Below, one piece after another: positions 56,563-64,000 of a DNA stretch of 64,000 nucleotides (position 1 is the first letter of the stretch; each line of letters starts with the position of its first letter). Under the pieces are notes generated by a model. That model worked only from the letters and a program-made list of their open reading frames with translations. It made no database searches and had not been told where the DNA came from. The DNA is from Chlorokybus atmophyticus (Eukaryota; Streptophyta; Chlorokybophyceae; Chlorokybales; Chlorokybaceae): assembly GCA_009103225.1 (NCBI GenBank), contig RHPI01002533.1:1285692-1349691 (forward strand), written 5' to 3'. The position numbers and the translations under genes were made by a program.

Positions 56563-59500
56563 CTATGATGGCAGGTAGTACTGATTGTGCTGTTGCCGGT
56601 GCTTTGCCAACAACTCACGAGAGCTCTCCTGCGCAGACAACATTCAGGGGGGTTAGCATCTTGACTGACCGAGCAGTACAGCACTGTGGAGATGCAGAAG
56701 CCCACATGGCATAGTTCTCACCGCCGACTGTTGGGAATCTACAGGCTGCAGTAATGTTGCTGCGGCGTCTGGCAACGGTGGCGTGTCTTCATGAACACCA
56801 GTATGCACATCGTCTGGTAACTCATCTTGCAACTCCTTTGGCACCGGAACAGCAGCTTGCAGACCAGGCTGATACTGAATCAATCCACTTGATGAGATAA
56901 GACACACACACAACGTGCGCACGAGGCGATGCTCCAGACACCGTACCGGTTTCAACTCAACCGCCAAACCGGAGGCAAGCTGCTGCATGAAAGCCTGAAG
57001 ACGAGCCGTGCGGCCGTCAGTAGCGAGCTGGTGCGCAGCATCCACAACCGGCAGCAGCATGCACGCGCGCTCCTGCACTTCCACGTGCGTGCTGCCCGTC
57101 AAGGGCTCGAGGTGCACACGAATCACAGAGGCAACCTCTTGCACGCTTGAAACCGAAAACTCCTCTGAAGACTGCAAACCCAGCGAAGCAAACACCTACA
57201 ATGCCAACACATAGTTAAGGTTCGTGTGATATAACAAGGGTGGTTCGAGCACAAAGCACAAACCTATTGTAATAAGCACCTTGAGCACGGCTTGGACGTA
57301 CAAAGCCTGGACACTGGCTGGCAGTTGCAGTATGCTTGGCTGCAGCATGGCTTCGATGATGGCGCGGCGGTCCTCCACCAAACTCGCGTACTCGCCCGTC
57401 ACGCAAGCGGCGGCCGCGAGCACGTCGGAGACGGTCTTGTTGCTGCTGTTGGGCGCAAGAAGACGCGGGTCGCTTAATAGCGGCCGCACCATCTGAAGCA
57501 CCGCTGGCCTTGCTGACTGCAAGCAAGTAGTCAGTTCAATGCTGAATACAATACATAAGTGAAGCGCTAACAACTGTACCTGCACGTTGAGTGCGATGTC
57601 CATAATCTCCTGGCCGACAGTGGCGCCGTGGCTGCTGCCGGGGATGCATGCCACCTGGCCCAGTAGCGTAATGTACCACTGCTTGTCCGACAGCATCCGG
57701 TAGTTATCTTTCCTGCACATGGCGAGTACAGATCCGACAACCTCGTCTCTGAGCGCCGCGCTGGCGCGATCCACGCACCCGAGCAGTAGCTCCACCGTGT
57801 CCCGCAGCGTGTCTCGGCTCACCATGTCGGTGATCAACGCCAGCGCCTTGAACTGGATGACCGGGTCGATGTCGGTGAGGGAGTGATGGATGGCGGTCTT
57901 GTGATCCCGCACCATGTCGACGTGAGACGGGACGAGCGTGTGCAACAAGCACAACCCGAGGTAGCGCAGGTTCTGGTCCTTGTCCTCGACGAAGCCTTTC
58001 AACCCTTCCGCACAGAGAGCGAGCACCTCCTCGTGCCAGCTGAGGTGCTCCAGAGCCACTTGCAAGCACTCATAAAGAAGGGACTTGGCGTGCGTGTTGA
58101 CAATCAACTTCAACATCGGGTCCGCCAGCTTCTTCGCCAGCCTCGGCTCCACAGGAATCAGCGCAGCCAAGAGCTTCATGATCTATAAAGAAGAGTGGTA
58201 AACACATCTCTGGATCATGCATTTGTCGAGAGCAGATGTGTAAGTGTGACACTACTCTGCGACGATAAACCCACCTTGATCACAAGCCAGTTGCTTTCTG
58301 AGGTGGTTAGCATTTTGTACAACAGCGGGGCCAAAGGCAGGCAGGCGTGCGGCTGCTGGGAAGCGACTTCGACGAGCGCGTTTACCGCAGCTGTCGCCAC
58401 TCTTGGATCCGTGTCTTCTAGCCGTTCGCACCACCGCGCCAACGCTGTCTACCATTCAGCTCATCAGTCAGATAGAAACATTACTGCATACATCTCAACA
58501 TCATCAACAACCTGCAATCCGTCCGGGTATTGTGCGACAAACTTGTTGAGGGTGAGCATGGCTTTCTTGCGCACATAAGCGTATGAGCTTGCTGCGCACT
58601 GGGAGACTTCTGGCATGAGGTCTGTTGCAAGGTCGTGCGTGGCGATGTTTGCAAGGCAGTCGAGCGCGAGTCCCGCGTAGTACGGGTTGGCGTGCTGCAG
58701 GTCTTTGCGGAGGAGGTTGGTGACCAGGACCATGATGTCGAGCCCTTCCTGGAAGCATTGCACCGCCGCAAGGTAACCGATGCGCTTGACGCTGTACACG
58801 GGGCTGCTCATCACCTCCATCACGTGGAAAGACGCCCACGCCATGTCGTAACCCATCATGTGCAGGTAAGTTAGCTTCTGCAGCGCCGTCGTCTTCGTGC
58901 GCACATCGCTGCTTTTTATCTCCTTCCTGTGCAATAACATGACTCGTTACGAAAGCACTGTTGCTCCTCCTAGAACCGTTGTCTGCAATTGTGACACGCA
59001 ATCGGCTCAGCTACCGCACAGACGCGCACCCGTAAGGGCATGCATGCATGTGCGCGCATGCACGTCTGCTTGTGTGCATAAGGTACTGCTTAAAAGTGCA
59101 ATTGACAGGCAAAGTCAACGACCGAGGAGTGCGCATGTACTGGTTGTATATCATGCGATCTTGTTCTTAGGGCGTTACTCTCGGTTGAATCGACATCGAC
59201 TGCTACTGCTTGATTGTTTGACACGCAGTGAACAGGTGCAGCTAGTTTTACTCGGCACTGTCCGCATGCAACGAGATGTGGCGAAGAAGGAACGCAGGTA
59301 CCATGTGCGGGCCATCCAGCTAAAGGAGCACTTAGACTCAGCATAGCAAAGAAGACTGAATGCACAGCTTACAGTGCACAGCATTGGCTCCCCAGGCAGG
59401 AGGCATGCGTATACACTCACACCTTCCATGCATGGTGAGTAACTGACTGACTCACTTGCAGTCGTGCAGGCATTGGTTGATGTAGCGGGCGGAAGTCTCG

Positions 59501-59565
59501 CCGCTCTGCAGTCGCATGCCCTTGAGCATGTCCCCGAGACCCTTCTGGAACAGAACGGCCCCCAT
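56563..59565 (-). CDS. AP3D: AP-3 adaptor complex subunit delta
   Basis: Large subunit of AP-3, which sorts cargo from endosome/TGN to vacuole or lysosome. Exons on the minus strand: 59565-59456, 58926-58512, 58448-58275, 58182-57580, 57516-57280, 57195-56947, 56868-56722, 56628-56563; 666 aa. The start reads MGAVLFQKGLGDMLKGMR. The adaptin trunk follows, with delta-specific text: KKEIKSSDVRTKTTALQK, YDMAWASFHVMEVMSS, KRIGYLAAVQCF, RKKAMLTLNKF, LARWCERLEDTDPRVATA, LVEDRRAIIEAML and VEVQERACMLL. After the trunk there is only a short hinge, and the protein ends ELLAKHRQQHNQYYLPS. Animal delta subunits exceed 1,000 residues because of a long hinge and ear, so this form lacks an ear unless distal exons were missed. 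It is divergent from the HAS1 gene. Confidence 0.93.
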
Positions 59566-59743
59566 GCTGACGCCGACGACAGCCACCAACCACACCACAT
59601 TGACACAGTCAGGCACCTTCTTATTGCGATAAAAGCCCTAATCGTTGTGAGCCACGCACAAGCAGTGCCCTCGCACACAAATTAGGGCTCACGGCAATAC
59701 TCAACTGCGAAGCGGCGGCGGCGGCGGCGGCGGGGGTGGCGGC
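59566..59743. promoter_or_regulatory. Divergent promoter, AP-3 delta and HAS1
   Basis: 178 bp between start codons, with a CGG-triplet run (59712-59735) just before the HAS1 ATG. Confidence 0.5.
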
Positions 59744-62700
59744 ATGGCGGAGGTAAAGCGCAAGCGGCCCAGGCGCAAGCCTGGCCAAGGGGTCGGGGAC
59801 GGGGGAGCAGCTCCCCTCAAGAAGCTTAGGAAGCAGGAGTTATCGGAGCCGGAGGCTCGCTTGCTGGAGGAGGACGAGGATGCCGCTGGGCCGCCCGCGG
59901 CCTCTGCCGCTGCGGTGGAGGAGGCCTCCCCGCCCCCGGAGAAGCGCCAGCCTGCCGGCAATGCTGCGGACCATGATCAAGAACAGGGACGGCCCTCCAG
60001 GAATGGCAAGAACGTGGCGTTCGGCGTGGAGGTGGAGCGACGCATGGCGGTAGTCAGCGGGATCATGAGCCAGAGGGGCTTTGATACTCTGCAGCTGTCG
60101 CAGCAGACGCAGGTGTGGTAGACAGCCATCGTCTTGCACAATCGCCATGCATGCTGGTTTTGTAATGCGGCTGTCGGGCTCTTTGCCACGCATTCCACTG
60201 TTCGTTGCAAGAGCCTATGTCATGTAAGGCGCATGTAAGCCAATTGACGCCAGTTCGTTTAGGACTGTGCAGTTGCATCATTTCATTCTGTTAGAATGGA
60301 GTGAACTGTCTGTAGTCGTCCCATTTCAAATCAATGCAGTTATTGTCGGCACTAAAGTTACAGGCACATTGCTTAGTATGCTTCAGTGTGGTAAGCGTCG
60401 TGCAGCCACCAAACGTTTGTTTGCAATGCAGGATGCGGTCAAAGACATGGGCTTCACGCACATGACTGAAGTGCAGGCGCGCACAATACCAGCGTTGATG
60501 CAGGGCAGAGACTTGTTGGGTGCGGCCAGGACAGGGTCCGGTAAGACCCTGGCGTTTCTCATACCAAGCCTAGAGCTGCTGTACAATGTCAAGTTCATGC
60601 CGCGCAATGGGACTGGGGTCATCATCATCTCTCCAACGCGAGAGCTTGCTCTGCAGGTGAGACATAGGCAGGGTTAACTTCTTGCACGTGTTCTTATCCA
60701 CAGCTTGCCCGCATTATACCCTGCCTGACACAATGTTTTGCAGCCAAACACTCATGCATGCGCATGGCAATCACTCCTAAAACAGATTTGCCTTGTTCTT
60801 GTGTCTACAGATATATGGTGTCGCACGTGATTTGTTCAAGTATCACAATCAAACTCATGGCATTGTCATGGGTGGTGCAAATCGTCGTACGGAAGCCGAA
60901 AAGCTTGTGAAGGGTGTCAACCTACTAGTTGCAACTCCGGGACGCTTGCTGGACCATTTGCAAAACACAAAGAACTTTATTTTCAAGAACCTCCAAGTGA
61001 GTATGCATGCTATTTAGTTCTGCAAGCTGTGGACTGGTGCTTACAGTGAACCGGTATTGCAGTGCTTGGTGATCGATGAAGCAGATCGGATTTTGGAGAT
61101 TGGGTTTGAGGAAGAGATGAGGCAGATTATCAAGTTGCTACCCAAGGTTATTGACAACTCGTATCCTTGTGCAAGCAGCACGCACGTTCACACACATTGG
61201 GTGCTTACCTTTGTGCTATGCTGCGCAGGAGCGTCAAACCATGCTATTCTCCGCCACCCAAACTACCAAAGTGGAGGACCTCGCGCGCATCTCTTTCAAG
61301 AAAGCGCCGTTGTATGTGGGTGTGGATGACCAGAGGACTACGGTGAGTGCGGGTTTGTATAGTTGTACTGTCCTCCTTGGGGCCAGGCTGCTCTTAGTAC
61401 TTGGTACTTAGTACTTTCAGCTCGGTATTATTGCTTAGTCCGCGCCTGCGCTGCCCATCGCTAGAGGGGCCCAGCTAGCCTCCACACTGGTCCTCGTAGA
61501 TACCATGGGCAGAGCATTGCATACTGCTTGGTCTGGCCCGCTTGTTTACCACACGGGTCAGCCACTCTAGCATGCAACACTGCCGCAAGCTGCAGGCACT
61601 TCTTCACTGTCGCACTGTGCCACTTTGAATCTGATCGCCCGCTCTGTACTTCAGGCCACGGTTGAAGGACTGGAGCAGGGTTATTGCGTTGTGCCTAGTG
61701 AGAAGCGGTTCCTGCTGCTGTTCACATTCCTTAAGCGCAATCTGAAGAAGAAGGTACCCACATACTCTGTTGAATAACTGTTGTGCTCTCTCTAACTCTG
61801 CAGCTGGCGTAGTTGCCCACAGACTGAGTACACAGGAGCGTCGTTGTACAGTGTGTTCATATTCTTCGCTGCATGGTTGCGCAGGTGATGGTATTTTTCT
61901 CCTCTTGCAACGCCGTCAAGTTTCATGGGGAGTTGCTGAACTATATTGACATCCCTTGCATGGACATTCATGGGAAGCAAAAGCAGCAGAAGCGCACCTC
62001 AACGTTTTTCGAGTTCTGCAGCGCAGATAAGGGCATTCTGTTGTGTACGGATGTGGCTGCTCGCGGGTTGGACATCCCTGCTGTTGATTGGATTATCCAG
62101 TACGACCCTCCGGATGACCCAAAGGAGTACATTCATCGTGTGGGGCGAACCGCGCGCGGCGAGGGTAGCCGAGGACGTGCATTGCTGTTCCTTACACCAG
62201 AAGAGATTCCCTTCTTGAAGTACTTGAAGAGTGCCAAGGTGCCGTTGAACGAATATGAGTTTCCAGACAACAAGATCGCCAATGTGCAATCGCAGCTGGT
62301 GGGTGCCACTCTGCGTGGCAGTGTTTGTTGAAATGTCATCATGATTGCTTATGCTGAGAACTTGATTGCAATGTGCTTGCAGGAGCGACTGATTGAAAAG
62401 AACTACTACCTGTATCAATCTGCCCGCGATGCGTACCGTTCCTACGTTCTTGCATACAACTCCCACCAACTCAAGGAAATTTTCAATGTGCATCGGCTTG
62501 ACCTTCAGGTGTGCAAAGCCCGCCTGTCCTGTGCTGTTCGTTGCTGTTGTTGTATTGCATGCCGACAACAACCCCGCATGCAGGCTGTGGCGAAATCGTT
62601 TGGGTTCTCTGGGCCACCCAAGGTCAATTTGAACTTGGAGAGCAAAGCCAAGAACGCCAGGGTGAAGCCCGCACTGCCCGGTATGAAAGGGAGCTCGTGG

Positions 62701-62793
62701 AAAAAAGGCGTCCGGTCTGGACACGCGTTCAGCGCTGACAACCCGTACGGAAAGAAATCTGCGGGTGATAAACGCCAGTTTGTGCGCATCTAA
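59744..62793 (+). CDS. HAS1: DEAD-box RNA helicase HAS1/DDX18
   Basis: Nucleolar ATP-dependent RNA helicase for ribosome biogenesis. Exons: 59744-60112, 60432-60656, 60811-60996, 61063-61146, 61229-61342, 61655-61753, 61885-62298, 62383-62508, 62584-62793; all phase 0, 608 aa. A charged N-terminus ([12 protein letters not shown], then acidic) precedes the core: Q-motif region [15 protein letters not shown], motif [10 protein letters not shown], Ia PTRELALQ, Ib [58 protein letters not shown] and [13 protein letters not shown]. The family C-terminal extension follows ([52 protein letters not shown]). A Lys/Gly-rich tail ends the protein. SAT is followed by Q instead of the commoner R or M, as in other HAS1 proteins. 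Confidence 0.96.
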
Positions 62794-63559
62794 GTTGCTT
62801 GGTAGTAGTCAACCGGGCCTTTTGAGTGCCGTGCTGTAGCTAGTTATGTCTTAGCATTTATGGTGTGGTGTTGAGTTGCAGCAATTGGGTGCTGTTTGAC
62901 TATAATGAGAATTGTTCAGCCAACACATGGTTGGCTAGCAACTTTGTTGGGTAAACCTGTCGTTGGACCAAGGTAGCAGTACAAGGGAAATGTGATTTGT
63001 AAGCTCGGTACTTTGGGTTGGTTGCGCTGCTAGAATTGCTGTGTTGCCAGCGCCATGTAGCACTCTTGCGCATGGATAGAGATTGTTGATATTGTGACTT
63101 ACATGGTTTGATGCAATCATTAAGAAACTTGAGGCTAGCTTGTGCACCACACGCCAATGCCAGCAGCAGAGACCAAGGTGCAGTACACGCACAAGAAGCA
63201 AGGCAGGTACGCGTCGTGGTTGATTGGGTAAGCATCGTGTGCAGGTGACTGCTACCAGACACTTTAATGATGCAAGGGAAGGTTGGTATTTCTGGACATT
63301 GAGCGTTTGCTAAGCCTCAGCCTCCTGCTCACGATGGTCACGTCATGTCTCGTGAATCGTCACGCAAGATGTGACGCGTTACCAAGTCACTGCCTGCCAT
63401 TTCTTCCGCCACCTGTCTCTCGTCTCGGCGCATTTGCATTGCGCGGGGTTGTTGGCCACCAGCGGGGGGACGGACGCGCCGGGGTGGGCGGGCGGGCGGG
63501 AGAGGCGGGGAGAAGTGGGGAGGAGGGGCGGGGGCGGGGGTGGCCGCAGGTGCGCTTCA
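62794..63559. other. Intergenic, HAS1 to ACBP-like gene
   Basis: HAS1 3' region, then GC-rich upstream DNA of the next gene with G-rich runs (63476-63545). The frame at 63283-63792 has no family features. Confidence 0.5.
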
Positions 63560-64000
63560 ATGGCGGCCTCTGGGGTGATGCCGCCCTACCCCGAGCGCTT
63601 CCACGTCGCAGCAGCCTACGCAGGGATCTCGACCGCAGCGGGAGGGAAGGATGGGGCGGCGGCAGCCTCGGGGAAAGCTGCCGGAGGCGGCGGGGGGCCC
63701 GCCATGACAGACGAGACGCGACTACTCCTGCACTCGCTGTTCCAGCAGGTCAGGAAAAAGAGAATGGCACCGCCATGTTGCGGTTTGATTGAGTGCCACG
63801 GCCAACAATGTGCCTCGAACATGCCAGTGGATCACCTCGTTGCTGCAGCGCAACGCACTTGCCATCACAACATCAGCTTCAAACAACAACACACTCTTGT
63901 GACCTAGATACCAAGATAAAACCGCTTACAATGCGCTGCACACATTCCACATGCTTGGAGTCATGCCAGTGAGTCATTTCCCAGAGTCAGTGCCGGAATG
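63560..64000 (+). CDS. First exon of a kelch-type acyl-CoA-binding protein (partial)
   Basis: An ATG at 63560 opens MAASGVMPPYPERFHVAAAY, a Gly/Ala-rich spacer, then MTDETRLLLHSLFQQ ending at a donor (CAG|GTCAGG, exon end 63748). YPERF plus AAAYAG followed by a spacer and LLLxxLxQQ is how plant ACBP4/ACBP5-type proteins begin, just before the ATxGPC motif of the acyl-CoA-binding domain. That motif is not found in the remaining 250 bp, so the next exon is probably beyond the window. These are cytosolic acyl-CoA carriers with C-terminal kelch repeats, which cannot be checked here. Confidence 0.6.

Noticed and set aside
63901-63973. Possible second exon of the ACBP-like gene (YQDKTAYNALHTFHML)
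   Set aside because: Its phase does not match the donor at 63748, and it lacks the expected ATxGPC motif.
1-64000. CRISPR arrays, tRNA/rRNA genes, intact transposons or retroelements
   Set aside because: I looked for regularly spaced repeats, T-loop/anticodon patterns and transposase or reverse-transcriptase motifs and saw none. A tRNAscan and repeat search would be needed to exclude them fully.

Overview
The window is nuclear DNA of a photosynthetic eukaryote, most likely a chlorophyte green alga. Almost every gene is split by many short introns (mostly GT-AG, about 50-500 bp). There is a nuclear-encoded plastid RNA polymerase sigma factor, an HCF173-like plastid protein and several proteins with plastid-type N-terminal extensions. 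Eukaryotic secretory, trafficking, actin and nucleolar genes lie between them. Introns and intergenic DNA are AT-richer and full of TGCATGCA-type motifs, while first exons are GC-rich with GCC/CGG triplet runs. I cannot name the species. Exon models were built by joining frames across splice sites and checking that phases agree; for nearly all genes the exon lengths sum to a multiple of three.

Layout, left to right: end of a coiled-coil protein gene (1-1741, +); ALG1 mannosyltransferase of N-glycan assembly (2000-4603, +); a truncated kinesin motor fragment (5062-5398, +); MsrA (6273-7460, +); a long gene-poor stretch; an ER-type DnaJ of the ERdj3/DNAJB11 class (10356-12830, +); plastid sigma factor (15603-13506, -); a repeat-rich gene-poor stretch with one possible microprotein gene (16577-16735, +); a NudC/CS-domain gene (20167-18665, -) divergent from SDS22/PPP1R7 (20239-22237, +); a membrane-anchored SDR (24954-23509, -) divergent from a coiled-coil gene (25066-26055, +); a plastid-type membrane protein (28655-26839, -); an AT-rich desert; a vacuolar-type zinc transporter (31175-33741, +).

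The right half is denser: RP2 (36294-34754, -) divergent from an unknown plastid protein (37126-38376, +); F-actin capping protein beta (40839-39189, -) divergent from nucleolin (41426-44207, +); RNase HII (48810-46332, -) divergent from an HCF173-like protein (49524-52266, +); a cysteine desulfurase/selenocysteine lyase-like enzyme (54632-52382, -) divergent from a small membrane protein (54774-55670, +); AP-3 delta adaptin (59565-56563, -) divergent from the DEAD-box helicase HAS1/DDX18 (59744-62793, +); and the first exon of a kelch-type acyl-CoA-binding protein (63560 to beyond the edge, +).

The genes belong to unrelated pathways, so there is no operon-like logic. What organises the region is geometry: genes alternate head-to-head and tail-to-tail, and four head-to-head pairs have start codons under 180 bp apart. 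I did not find a defence system, CRISPR array, rRNA, tRNA, or intact transposon. The most unusual signals are near-perfect short-loop hairpins (one burying a 3' splice site), three apparent GC-AG introns, a capping protein beta with a Met/Gly-rich tail, and a delta adaptin ending soon after its trunk.
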